A stretch of 64,000 nt of DNA, taken from Croceimicrobium sp963977415 (lineage in GTDB: Bacteria; Bacteroidota; Bacteroidia; Flavobacteriales; Schleiferiaceae). Position 1 is the first letter of the stretch; every line of letters begins with the position of its first letter. Below, piece by piece: positions 1-8,520 of this stretch. Where the stretch lies: assembly GCA_963977415.1 (NCBI GenBank), contig CAXBOS010000008.1, positions 62,001 through 126,000 on the forward strand, written 5' to 3'. The position numbers were made by a program, and so were the translations under genes. The notes under the pieces are model-generated. The model was not told the DNA's origin. It made no database searches and saw nothing but the letters and a program-made list of their open reading frames with translations.

Positions 1-1656
1 GAGAGGGCTGTCATTGCGGTAAGGCAGATCAATAAGTAAACTGGTTTTTTGCAAACCTGGGCTGAGGTAAAGGGCCTGTGCTTCCTTTTTAAAAAGGGTG
101 GCATTATAAAGAATTGGTAAAGCGACAGGATGACTTGCGAAATTGCTGAATTCTTGTTCAATCGCGCTTAAGCTGATAAACACATCGCCTTTAGCATAAG
201 GATGGCGGAACAGCATGGCCTCCCCATTTTCAAATTTTAATAGGGGGAATAAAACGCCAGCTGGGGCTCTAAAGAACTTGCGACTAAAGGGTAAGTCGGG
301 GTTTTTGGTTTCGCTTAAAAATACGCCTCTAAAATAGGGGTCTTGGTAATTGAGTTCAACCGCACGCAAACTATCATTTTGCCAATTGGGGTTTAAAGCT
401 AAGCCGTAATTGGCCAGTAAAGACGCAAAACCCGAAGCCTTTCCACTGGGAATTAAAAATAGGTTTTTCGCTGCCGCTAGATGCTCATTTAATTTTACCA
501 TCAGGCCAGAACTAAGCTCATCTTGCACTTCAGCAATAATAAGTTCATTGGCTTGTAGAGCATCAAAGTCAATGTCGTCGTAAGAACTAACTTTTAGTTC
601 AAAAAGGCTATCTCTGAAAAGCTTAGTGTTTAAATTGGATTGCCCTTGCGGTGCTAAAATATAAACTGCTACTTTCTTTTGTGCCTTGAGCTGAAAGTAA
701 AAAACATCATCAAATTGCGCACCGCCACTCGATTCAATATCTAATTGAGCTTTAAAATTCCCCGCTGATGGTAAAAGAAACTCTAAACTTCCGTTTGCCG
801 TGCCTTGTGCGGGAATGTTAAATTTTTGCTGATTGATAATCTGTTCATTCACCTTTAGGCTAAGAGAAACATCTTTTAAATCTTTACTGCCGTAATTTTT
901 TAGTTGAAAAGCCAGTTTTTGGGTGAAGTTGGGAATGAGCACCGGACTTTCGAGCCACAGGGAATCAATCGCTAAATTGGCCGCGTCGTCTGCCGCATCT
1001 AAAGCTAAGAGTTTTACTTGCCAGTTTGCAGGAATGTCTTCTTCGGACCAATCTTTAAAGCTCGTAGCCTGAAAGTCGCTAATTAAAATTACCTGCAAGG
1101 GCCCTTGGTTTTCCAGACGACTGGAGGCTTCGATAATGCGGGATTTTATTTCTTTGAAACTGCGGTAGGAAGGGGAGTAGTCTAACTCATCTACCAGCCG
1201 TATAGCTTCCTTCGGGCTGTAAAAGCGCTGGTATTTAGCTTCAAAATTATTGGTGATAATTTGTACGGACGCATCTGGCTTTAAGCTTTTTAAAAGACGC
1301 ACGGTATTTTGACGAGCTTTATTAAAAAGACTGGCCTCGCTGCCGCTGCTTTTCATGCTATAGCTATTATCTAGATAAATGCTAAGTTGGCTAAAATCTT
1401 TGTCGAGGCTAGGGCTAATGGGTAGAACAGGTCTGGCGAAAGCCAAAATTATAGCACTTAAAGCGAGCAAGCGCAAAGCGAGTAGGAGATACTCTTTTAA
1501 GCGTTTTATAGCTTTTGTACTTCGCTGTACCTCTTGCAAAAAGCGAGTATTACTGAAATAAACTGTTTTGTGTTTCCTTAAATTAAAAAGGTGAATGAGT
1601 ATAGGAATCGCTAGCGCGAAAAAGGCCCAAAAGAATTGTGGAAAGGTGAAACTCAT
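1..1656 (-). CDS. BatA/vWA-domain membrane protein (3' end beyond window)
   Basis: The frame is open from an ATG at 1656 to base 1, giving 552 codons without a stop, so the C-terminus lies outside the window. The N-terminus (MSFTFPQFFWAFFALAIPIL) is the hydrophobic start typical of the Bacteroidota BatA domain, with a His-Leu-Phe-Asn-Leu-Arg stretch after it and a second membrane segment near residues 60-75. A von Willebrand A-like region follows, with DNSYSMKSS as a degenerate MIDAS (DxSxS) at about residue 95. Later parts are beta-rich and resemble a CARDB-like fold. Such proteins are often annotated as aerotolerance regulators, but their true role is unclear. Function is inferred from family resemblance only. 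Confidence 0.8.
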   Translation of the reverse strand, partial: MSFTFPQFFWAFFALAIPILIHLFNLRKHKTVYFSNTRFLQEVQRSTKAIKRLKEYLLLALRLLALSAIILAFARPVLPISPSLDKDFSQLSIYLDNSYSMKSSGSEASLFNKARQNTVRLLKSLKPDASVQIITNNFEAKYQRFYSPKEAIRLVDELDYSPSYRSFKEIKSRIIEASSRLENQGPLQVILISDFQATSFKDWSEEDIPANWQVKLLALDAADDAANLAIDSLWLESPVLIPNFTQKLAFQLKNYGSKDLKDVSLSLKVNEQIINQQKFNIPAQGTANGSLEFLLPSAGNFKAQLDIESSGGAQFDDVFYFQLKAQKKVAVYILAPQGQSNLNTKLFRDSLFELKVSSYDDIDFDALQANELIIAEVQDELSSGLMVKLNEHLAAAKNLFLIPSGKASGFASLLANYGLALNPNWQNDSLRAVELNYQDPYFRGVFLSETKNPDLPFSRKFFRAPAGVLFPLLKFENGEAMLFRHPYAKGDVFISLSAIEQEFSNFASHPVALPILYNATLFKKEAQALYLSPGLQKTSLLIDLPYRNDSPL

Positions 1657-1753
1657 TAAAAGGCAAAATTAAATTTTACAGGCATAAGAGCTTCATGAAT
1701 TGTGCTTTATTTATTGAGAATTTCCCTACGATCGGTTTCGGCCTTTTTAAGAC

Positions 1754-2752
1754 TTACCATTTTAAAACCTCATGGAAAAAACTTCGCACCGCAGCCTCAA
1801 CGGCAGCGGGGTCTTTACTTTTTATAGGAGAAGCTAAAACGTGGTCGCCCGCGGTAGGAATAGCCTTCAGAACCTTTAAGGAATCGGTAGTGGCCAAAAG
1901 TTCGTGCATCCATAAAATTTTATCGACCGAAACCACCTGATCCTGTTCCTCTTCATTTTTATAATAGTAGAGGTTTAGCACTGGCTGATGAATATTGGCA
2001 AAGCATTCTTCGGTAAGAGCCGATTCTAAAATTTCCTGTAATTCTACGAGCGCCCGCACGGTATATACGGTATCCCAATATTTAGCATATTCAGGTCCCA
2101 TGCCCCTTACGGTGCGGGGTTCGCCCAATACGGCGCCAGCAATTTGCTCGCCCCAAGGTTTATTTAAAAGGTAACCGGCTGGATCTTTTACGCGAATATT
2201 GGGTGATAGGTTTATCAAGGCTTTCACTTTATTCGGATAGAGTTCGGCTAATTTTAATCCAAAACTACAGCCCGTGCTGGTGCCCATAATAACTACTTCA
2301 TCGCCCAATTGCTCGCTAATCGCTAAGGCTTGTAAAACGCTTTGCCAGCTGCTACTGCTGGTAAAACCCTCGAGGTTATTCGATTTTAATCCGTGCCCCA
2401 CAATGCGTGCTAAGTATAAATTAGCCCCCATTTCGCGGGCCATTTTCTCGTGTAAAGGCGCACCCTCCACGGCAGAAGCGGAAAAGCCGTGCAAATAAAG
2501 AATTACGCGTTCGGTTTTATGAATGCTATCCAACCAAACTATGCGCGCTTCATTGCCCGCACGCAGCAAAGGATTGGAGGCTTCCGCCAAATTTATGGAA
2601 TCGTTGAGCGCTTGAAGATCAGAATTAACGGATGGGAAAGCGACAGGATATTTTCCTTTTGCTGGCTGTGGTCCGGAAAAATAGAGTAGACCCAAAGCGA
2701 GTAAAAAACCAAGGGCGAGCCAGCGCTTTTTTATTTTTTTAGAGGACGACAA
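1754..2752 (-). CDS. alpha/beta hydrolase, membrane-anchored
   Basis: A 332-aa protein with an N-terminal basic stretch and one hydrophobic anchor (about residues 10-26), so it probably faces the periplasm. The hydrolase core shows the oxyanion region LYLHGFSAS, the nucleophile elbow GTSTGCS (Ser between the glycines) and a C-terminal AGDHVLAS that supplies the catalytic His. An Asp in the EEEQDQVVS stretch is the likely acid. Substrate is unknown; serine esterase or lipase is the general class. No ATG is available: the frame opens just upstream and the first usable codon is TTG at 2752, which overlaps the 3' end of the preceding gene by 22 bp, so translation is probably coupled. Confidence 0.8.
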   Translation of the reverse strand: MSSSKKIKKRWLALGFLLALGLLYFSGPQPAKGKYPVAFPSVNSDLQALNDSINLAEASNPLLRAGNEARIVWLDSIHKTERVILYLHGFSASAVEGAPLHEKMAREMGANLYLARIVGHGLKSNNLEGFTSSSSWQSVLQALAISEQLGDEVVIMGTSTGCSFGLKLAELYPNKVKALINLSPNIRVKDPAGYLLNKPWGEQIAGAVLGEPRTVRGMGPEYAKYWDTVYTVRALVELQEILESALTEECFANIHQPVLNLYYYKNEEEQDQVVSVDKILWMHELLATTDSLKVLKAIPTAGDHVLASPIKSKDPAAVEAAVRSFFHEVLKW

Positions 2753-3177
2753 TTTTTTAGGATGTAATTAAAGTTATCGACGTCAGAATCATTCAATTCT
2801 AAAGTGCCACTAAAGGTAATAATATCATCGGTTTGAAAACGCTCTGTTTTTTCAGCAAGTTCTAACTTAATAACGCTCTCTGGGCCCGCCCCTCCACAGA
2901 AAAAGCAAGCACTAAAAGGATAAGCGGAAAGCGCGTATTCGCCTCCTTCCACATCCATGGGAATAACATAACCTTTTATAATTACGGGCTTTTGATCAAG
3001 GGCTCTAACTTCTTCTTGGAATTTCGGAATTAGGTACCAAGCCTCGAAATCAGGGAAATATTTGTCTACAAAATCTACTTTCGCTAGTACTTTCCAATCT
3101 ATTATTTGTGCAGTTTTTTGCGCTTGTGCAGATGCGTAACAACCAAGTAGCAGAATGAGAAAAAGGAATTTTTTCAT
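2731..3177 (-). CDS. secreted CFFCG-motif protein, copy 2 (DUF3299-like)
   Basis: A 148-aa protein with a clear signal peptide (MKKFLFLILLLGCYASAQAQ). The mature part carries IIKGYVIPMD followed by PFSACFFCGGAGPESV, which strongly resembles the product of the gene just upstream, so the two are tandem paralogs. The two cysteines of CFFCG could bind a metal or form a disulfide. The pattern is like the DUF3299 family found next to metal-linked ABC transporters. The ATG at 3177 shares one base with the TGA of the upstream gene (TGATG), showing operon coupling. The function is not known. Confidence 0.75.
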   Translation of the reverse strand: MKKFLFLILLLGCYASAQAQKTAQIIDWKVLAKVDFVDKYFPDFEAWYLIPKFQEEVRALDQKPVIIKGYVIPMDVEGGEYALSAYPFSACFFCGGAGPESVIKLELAEKTERFQTDDIITFSGTLELNDSDVDNFNYILKNCRPLKK

Positions 3178-3599
3178 CAACCTTCAATTTGCGCATTTAT
3201 AATAGTAAAGAATAAGCCCTGCCCATTGCGATTTAGTCGTAATTCGCCTGTAATTGGAACAAACTTATCGGTGGCAAAACGACCGGGATCTTCTTTAAAT
3301 TTTAATTCCACTACCGTTTCGGGGCCGGCATTACCGCAAAAGAAACAAGCCGAAAAAGGATTTTTACTTAAGGCATAAGTATTAGCCGCCACGTCTAAGG
3401 GGATGAGGTAGCCTGAAATAATAACTTCCTGCCCTTCGTATTTAGAGCTTAAAATGCTGGGGAATTTCGGACTGAATAAGCCCGACACTGGGTCCTGATC
3501 ATAATTAGTCATCGCTAATACCGGCCAAACCAAATTCTTTTGGGCGCTGCTGGTAAAAATACTCAGGCAAAAAGTAATGGATAAAAACACTTTAAGCAT
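3177..3599 (-). CDS. secreted CFFCG-motif protein, copy 1 (DUF3299-like)
   Basis: A 140-aa protein with a signal peptide ending near SSAQK. It contains IISGYLIPLD and PFSACFFCGNAGPETV, matching the downstream paralog motif for motif. The OB-fold-like pattern (GYLIPLD, then a CxxC) is seen in small periplasmic proteins encoded beside FtsX-type ABC transporters. It overlaps the permease gene upstream by 8 bp and the paralog downstream by 1 bp. I infer a periplasmic accessory role for the adjacent transporter, possibly metal related. The exact function is unknown. Confidence 0.75.
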   Translation of the reverse strand: MLKVFLSITFCLSIFTSSAQKNLVWPVLAMTNYDQDPVSGLFSPKFPSILSSKYEGQEVIISGYLIPLDVAANTYALSKNPFSACFFCGNAGPETVVELKFKEDPGRFATDKFVPITGELRLNRNGQGLFFTIINAQIEG

Positions 3600-4791
3600 C
3601 GGCTAAGGTTTTAGGGATATTAATGCGGTAGGCATGCCAGGCGGGTAAAAGTGAGGCAAAGGTACCCAATATTAAAACGCTGAACAGAAGCCACAGTTGC
3701 ATAGGATTTTGCAAGGTTTGTAAACCTAAGCCACTGCTGAGATTTGGTAGCCTCAAACTGAGAAGTTCCAGGCTAATGATAGCTAAAATTAAGGCGAAGA
3801 AATAAGCAATGATGCTGAGGAAGATAGACTTTGCCCAAACCAATAGGACCACTTTATAGCGACTAATTCCCACGGCTCTTAAGAAGGCCAATTGAGGTTC
3901 TTCGTCTTTTAATCCTTGCAGCAGCGAAACGAAAATACTTATTCCAGCAATCAATAGTAAAATATAGGCTAGGGCTTCGAGTAAATCTAGCGCCGACTGG
4001 GCCAAGCTAAAAAGTCGGTTTACTTCGATAGCCGGCAAGGCAGCTTGCATTTTTGTTTGACTATTAATTTGTCGCGGCAAACTTAGGGTTGCCATAGGGT
4101 TGCTAAATTGGATAAGGCCAGCGGTTATTTCACGTTCTACTTCTTCGTGGCGGTGATCGTGAGTTCCCTCAGTGGGATGTTCATGTGCTAACCAGATGCT
4201 AGCCAGGGGGGTAAGAATTAAGTCATCGATAACGCTACCACTTTGCTTATAAATACCTACCACTTTAAAATCCTGATGGTCATGGCTTTCTCCCTCCTCA
4301 CTAAAACCGTGAGAACCATGAAATAGACTACCTATTTTGAGTTCTAGTACTTCTGCCACATTTGCACCAATACAAACTTCAAAAGCCTTTTGGAAAGAAC
4401 GACCCTCTGCAAGTTGAATATTATACAAAGCTGCGTAATTACTATCGCTTCCTACAATACGCTTGCCTTTATAATTATCGCCATACGCCAAAGGGATCGC
4501 TTTTTTAACCAATCGGTTTTTAGCTAGTTTTTCAAATTCAGAAAGGGAAATATTTCCAGTGGGAGCATCAATATGGTAAACGCTACTAAGTATAATTTGC
4601 AGAGGACTGCCTTTAGCGCCCACCACCAAGTCTATTCCTTTAATATTGCTAGTGAAGCTTTCTTCGAAACTGTCTTTCGCGGTAAAAAGTACCATGATTA
4701 AAGCGAGGGAGAAAGATAAAAGTAAGATGCTTAAAAAGCTATGCAGTTTCTTGTGTGCCAAACTGGCCAAGGCGAGTCGGAAGATATTCAC
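3592..4791 (-). CDS. FtsX-family ABC permease with His-rich periplasmic loops
   Basis: A 399-aa permease with the FtsX/MacB/LolC layout: one membrane segment near residues 15-36, a large periplasmic domain, and three C-terminal segments (about 270-295, 315-345, 365-385). Two His/Asp/Glu-rich stretches stand out in the periplasmic domain, SHDHQ within a GSHGFSEEGESHDH run, and HEHPTEGTHDHRHEE. These look like metal-binding loops and suggest zinc or another divalent metal. The start is GTG at 4791, overlapping the ATPase stop as GTGA. It works with the ATPase upstream and probably with the two CFFCG proteins downstream. The operon resembles the zinc-linked zrg operon of Vibrio in make-up, but this is an inference from memory. 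Confidence 0.8.
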   Translation of the reverse strand: MNIFRLALASLAHKKLHSFLSILLLSFSLALIMVLFTAKDSFEESFTSNIKGIDLVVGAKGSPLQIILSSVYHIDAPTGNISLSEFEKLAKNRLVKKAIPLAYGDNYKGKRIVGSDSNYAALYNIQLAEGRSFQKAFEVCIGANVAEVLELKIGSLFHGSHGFSEEGESHDHQDFKVVGIYKQSGSVIDDLILTPLASIWLAHEHPTEGTHDHRHEEVEREITAGLIQFSNPMATLSLPRQINSQTKMQAALPAIEVNRLFSLAQSALDLLEALAYILLLIAGISIFVSLLQGLKDEEPQLAFLRAVGISRYKVVLLVWAKSIFLSIIAYFFALILAIISLELLSLRLPNLSSGLGLQTLQNPMQLWLLFSVLILGTFASLLPAWHAYRINIPKTLADA

Positions 4792-5417
4792 AGTTGATAG
4801 GATTTTGAAATTAGCTTTTTAAGACGGGCATCGTGGGTTACCACCAATAAGGCGGTTTTTTGAGATTGACTCATTTGCAGAAGGAGTTCGCCTACTTTTT
4901 CAGCATTGGCATCATCGAGAGCAGCTGTGGGCTCGTCGGCTAAAATTAAACTGGGTTTTTGCAACAGCGCTCGTGCAATGGCAGCTCTTTGTTGTTCGCC
5001 AATACTGCAAGAGGCTGCTTTTTTATAAAGAATATGGCTAATGTTTAATTCTGAAAATAAGAGCTCAATTTCATTTTTATCCGCTTTTCGGTTTTGAATC
5101 GAGTATATCATTTTCATGTTATCCAGCATGCTGAGATAAGGTAGAAAAAGGCTCTTTTGGAAAATCAAACCCAGATGCTTGGCTCTAAACCTCTCTAGGT
5201 TGCGACCTTCCAAAGCCTGGAGCGATTGATTGCCCAATCTAACTTCACCCACACTAGCTTTTTGCAATCCTGCAATTAGGTTTAAAAGCGTAGTTTTTCC
5301 TGAGCCAGACGGCCCGAGAATTAAAGCCGCATCTGCGGAAGCGATTTTAATATCTGGAAACTGGAACGCTTTTTCGGCGTGGTAACTAAATTGTAAATTT
5401 GTTGTTTCTAAAGCCAT
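4788..5417 (-). CDS. ABC transporter ATP-binding protein (LolD/MacB type)
   Basis: A 209-aa nucleotide-binding subunit. It has Walker A GPSGSGKTT near residues 35-43, a Q-loop (FQKSLFLP), Walker B LILADEPTAALD and an H-loop (VVTHDAR). The signature is unusual: CSIGEQQRAAIARAL in place of LSGGQQQR. I use the ATG at 5417 rather than a TTG two codons upstream, because MALETTNLQF is the normal beginning for this family. It is the first gene of the operon and overlaps the permease start by 4 bp. It powers the FtsX-type permease next to it from the cytoplasmic side. Confidence 0.9.
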   Translation of the reverse strand: MALETTNLQFSYHAEKAFQFPDIKIASADAALILGPSGSGKTTLLNLIAGLQKASVGEVRLGNQSLQALEGRNLERFRAKHLGLIFQKSLFLPYLSMLDNMKMIYSIQNRKADKNEIELLFSELNISHILYKKAASCSIGEQQRAAIARALLQKPSLILADEPTAALDDANAEKVGELLLQMSQSQKTALLVVTHDARLKKLISKSYQL

Positions 5418-5551
5418 AGGCAAAGTTAATAAAGGTGGCTGCGACTAGGAATAGAATCTCAGGTTTTCGGTTTTAAGCGAATCTAAAAATCATCAGTTAT
5501 CTGAGACCAAAATTTAGGTCAATGACACCTTTCATCCATAAAAACGTTTAG

Positions 5552-5908
5552 ATGAAAACATTGGTTCTCGGTGCGAGCGAAAATAAGCAGCGTTACTCTA
5601 ATATCGCTATGAATATGCTAAAGGATTATCAGCATGAAGTGGTTGCTGTGGGCAATCGCTCGGGTGAGGTAAATGGCATACCCTTTTCAAAGGAAAAAAA
5701 GGATTTTCAGGATGTAGATACAGTAACGCTTTATTTGGGGCCGCAAAATCAAGCTGATTATTTCGATTATGTGGATTCCTTAAATCCTCGGCGTGTGATT
5801 TTTAATCCAGGAACGGAAAATCCTGATTGGATGGATCATCTGCAAAAGCGCGGTATTGAAACTGAAGTGGCTTGTACCTTGGTTCTGCTGCGCACCAATC
5901 AGTACTAG
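5552..5908 (+). CDS. CoA-binding domain protein (CoA_binding_2)
   Basis: A 118-aa single-domain Rossmann protein. It begins MKTLVLGASENKQRYS, the loop that binds the CoA/NAD-like ligand in the succinyl-CoA-synthetase-type fold, and later has the FNPGTEN motif and a Cys near the C-terminus (EVACTLVLL). Length and motifs match the small CoA-binding proteins of the YccU group. It stands alone between divergent and convergent neighbours. Its cellular role is not established. Confidence 0.85.
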   Translation: MKTLVLGASENKQRYSNIAMNMLKDYQHEVVAVGNRSGEVNGIPFSKEKKDFQDVDTVTLYLGPQNQADYFDYVDSLNPRRVIFNPGTENPDWMDHLQKRGIETEVACTLVLLRTNQY

Positions 5909-5922
5909 GAAAATTAGCAGTT

Positions 5923-6396
5923 TTAGGGATTTTTATACTCTACAATAAGATTACCATCGTTAAAGCCAAGGCTTAAATCTTGATTAGCGGCAATATTTTG
6001 GAGGCTAAAATGTTTGCTGTCAGTGATAAGCATATCGCATTCTCCGGCATTTTCCATTAACAGTTCCAATTTAAGGTGCAGCGATTTTTTACCGGGTATT
6101 TTATCAGTCACGGCTAGATGCGCCCGACCGGGTTTACAGCCGCTGTAGCTATAGCTGAGAATAATACAACTTCCATCTTGCTTAACTTCGGTAATAAATG
6201 CGGTAGTGGTCTCATACTCGAAACGGGGGTTTTCTTCGGCCAGAAGGCAAGGACTAATAATTTGGATGGGATTTTCTTCATCATTTTCTGTGAACTCGAT
6301 GGCGGTTTCCGTTTTTGGGTCACTATTCTTTTTAGCACCACAAGCGCTGATAAAAAGGCTGATAGCCAGAAATAAGCTTAATTTTAAAGTATCCAT
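5923..6396 (-). CDS. hypothetical lipoprotein
   Basis: A 157-aa protein with a lipoprotein signal peptide: hydrophobic core then FISACGAKK, where ISAC fits the lipobox and the Cys would be lipidated. The mature part has three further cysteines and a beta-rich look (ILSYSYSGCKPG). I do not recognise the family. It overlaps the end of the upstream protease gene by 13 bp, so the two are probably co-transcribed. Confidence 0.7.
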   Translation of the reverse strand: MDTLKLSLFLAISLFISACGAKKNSDPKTETAIEFTENDEENPIQIISPCLLAEENPRFEYETTTAFITEVKQDGSCIILSYSYSGCKPGRAHLAVTDKIPGKKSLHLKLELLMENAGECDMLITDSKHFSLQNIAANQDLSLGFNDGNLIVEYKNP

Positions 6397-7970
6397 ATTT
6401 TAAATGTTTTTTGCAGATTTCCCTGCCTAATACGTAGTATATATAAGCCACTACGAAAAGGTTCTAAATTTAGAGGAATTGTTCCGTAGGCAAAGGGAGA
6501 GGTATAAATTTCTTGTAACTCATTTCCCGCAAGGGAGAAAAGTTGCACGCGTACAGCACTTTGCAGATCGTAAAAGCCCTTTATTTCAACTTGGCCGTTT
6601 TGCACGGGATTGGGAAAAACGCTAATATTATTGAGAATAGTAGAGTCTATATTATCGCCATTATTGAGGCCTTGGAGGCGCAGGTTTCCTAATTTTTTAG
6701 GATCTAGCCACGGGGCTAATTGTTGATTGGGGAAATCACCATTGCTAAGCCAACTATAAGAAAAACGTCCAAATAAGTCGGAAAGCTCTGTTTGTTGACA
6801 GCTGCTACTCCCACCAGTAAGGGTACCGAGAATAAGTCCGTTATCGTCTAAAAGTGCGCTACCGCTGCTTCCTCCTTCCGTAGTGCCAAAGCCATATTTA
6901 CTTTCTTGCCAAAATACTTCCAAGTGAGTATTGGGAATACTCCCGCCATAGCTAGTTATACTCGGTTTCTGGCGATATATACTTATTTTTTGTGCATCTC
7001 CGGAAGAGTGATGAAAACAATCTCCTTTAGAACTTAAAATTGGACCACGATTCCAGCCGGCAAAATAGGCATTGTAGGAAGCGGGGATGTTTTGGTTAAG
7101 CTCGAGAAGGAGGAAGTCGGAGCCAAAATCGCCACCATTATCATCGCTCCGTGCGCGCAGAGAGGCCCCCAGTATTTGCTGCTGCGGGATGTCACTTTCT
7201 TGATTGCCTCCTTCACAATTAGGGTTGAGGTAATTAAAGAAAAACACCCAGCGGTTGAGATCATTATTGGACACCAAAGAACCTGCTAATGCACAATGTT
7301 CAGCGCTCAGCACATAGGGTTTAGCGTCGAAAGCTGTATTATTTACTAAGGTACCTGTGCACCAACCGGCTAGACTGCCATTTATCCAAAGAATACGGGT
7401 AGTGGCTCTGCTTAATTCATTATTTGTAGCGACCGAGCAGATAGCATTTACTTGACAGAGACCAGCATCGCCATAATCATCTAAAACGACATTGCTATCA
7501 ATTTCGCTAATTACCAGTCCTTCTATTTTAAGGCGGCTATTATTGAAGGGAAATCGATCTTTAAATAAAAGGCGTTGCTTATTGGAAAAGCTGCTAAGCA
7601 GGAAGCGGTTGGGTTTGCTGGGAATACTTTTTATTCCCTTCTCGGTAGATAAGAAAAGTTGATCTTCTGAGGCTAGATTGCTGAAATTTAAGAAGAGATC
7701 TAATTGTAGCGAAGGCTCATTAAAGGTAAGAATGGGCTGTCGCTCAGAACTCGATGATGAATTGTTAAGATTTAGCTCAAGAGAGGCTTCTTGAAAAAGA
7801 CCTCGTATCGCATAGTACTCCCGATATGCTTCAAGATCAGTGTTTAGTCTTAATTCTTTAAGTTTTTCTTGAGATATAATAATTTCTCTCTCCCCTTCAA
7901 GTCGAATTAGCTCTTGTGAGAAGAGGCTAAAACCGCAGAGGAATAAGAAAAATATTTTAATCCATCTCAA
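6384..7970 (-). CDS. trypsin-like serine protease with T9SS type A sorting domain
   Basis: A 528-aa secreted protein. An N-terminal hydrophobic segment (IKIFFLFLCGFSLFSQ) is the signal peptide. The trypsin-fold triad is visible: His in VLSAEHCAL, Asp in GSDFLLLEL, and Ser in GGSSGSALLD. Several Cys pairs surround the core. The last ~75 residues (from ISVFPNPVQNGQ to the final KTFKIWIL) match the type A T9SS sorting domain, so it should be exported through T9SS and attached to the cell surface or released. No ATG is available; the start is TTG, directly after the TAA of the receiver gene upstream. It may be a surface or secreted protease. Confidence 0.88.
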   Translation of the reverse strand: MRWIKIFFLFLCGFSLFSQELIRLEGEREIIISQEKLKELRLNTDLEAYREYYAIRGLFQEASLELNLNNSSSSSERQPILTFNEPSLQLDLFLNFSNLASEDQLFLSTEKGIKSIPSKPNRFLLSSFSNKQRLLFKDRFPFNNSRLKIEGLVISEIDSNVVLDDYGDAGLCQVNAICSVATNNELSRATTRILWINGSLAGWCTGTLVNNTAFDAKPYVLSAEHCALAGSLVSNNDLNRWVFFFNYLNPNCEGGNQESDIPQQQILGASLRARSDDNGGDFGSDFLLLELNQNIPASYNAYFAGWNRGPILSSKGDCFHHSSGDAQKISIYRQKPSITSYGGSIPNTHLEVFWQESKYGFGTTEGGSSGSALLDDNGLILGTLTGGSSSCQQTELSDLFGRFSYSWLSNGDFPNQQLAPWLDPKKLGNLRLQGLNNGDNIDSTILNNISVFPNPVQNGQVEIKGFYDLQSAVRVQLFSLAGNELQEIYTSPFAYGTIPLNLEPFRSGLYILRIRQGNLQKTFKIWIL

Positions 7971-8435
7971 TTAGGACAAAAGTTTTTGGCGCAACAGGAA
8001 TTCAAGCTGATCGTTAGCGCGGGCTAGTTCATCCACTAGTTCTTTGTTTTGACGACGGAGGCTAAATACCTCATGCGCAGCAAGAATGGTTGCTTTTAAA
8101 TCATCATAATGCCAAGGCTTATTAAAGTAGCGGTAGACCTGTCCACGGTTAATGGCATCAATTACGGCATTGATATCCGAGTAACCCGTAATGAGAATCC
8201 GCATGGGTTCGGGGTTAATCTTTTGAACCTCTTCAAGGAATTCAATACCCGTCATGTTTGGCATGCGCTGGTCGGTAAGAATAATATTCAGGTCTTTTTC
8301 TCTTTTGAAAATTTCTAGACCTTCGGCACCTGAAAGTGCGGTAAATAACTTGAAGTCACGACGAAAATTTGCCTTAAATGCTTGCAAGTTGTTTTCTTCG
8401 TCGTCAATGTAAAGTATGCGTACAGAATCGTTCAT
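7971..8435 (-). CDS. stand-alone response regulator receiver
   Basis: A 154-aa protein made of one receiver domain plus a short C-terminal coiled coil. The acidic pocket is D11-D12, the phosphoacceptor is D55 (ILTDQRMP), and the switch residues lie in LITGYSD and YFNKPW. It has no output domain. The sequence is very close to the receiver half of the hybrid at 13,651-14,769 (both have DDE-NN, FRRD, DQRMP, EPxRILITGY, YRY-KPW). It is divergent from the 8,521 gene, with 85 bp between, so it probably belongs to the same signalling locus. Confidence 0.92.
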   Translation of the reverse strand: MNDSVRILYIDDEENNLQAFKANFRRDFKLFTALSGAEGLEIFKREKDLNIILTDQRMPNMTGIEFLEEVQKINPEPMRILITGYSDINAVIDAINRGQVYRYFNKPWHYDDLKATILAAHEVFSLRRQNKELVDELARANDQLEFLLRQKLLS

Positions 8436-8520
8436 CTGGGAGTGAAAATTTTTGGTAAAAATAAAGATTTACTGAATACTATGATGTAATTTGGCTCAAG
8501 CTATTTAACAATTAATACTA

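Noticed and set aside
8436..8520. Bacteroidota promoter in the gap between the receiver and the ThiF-nitroreductase gene
   Set aside because: TTTG at 8,451 and TAATTTGG at 8,487 are 32 bp apart and the second is off consensus, so no promoter is called.
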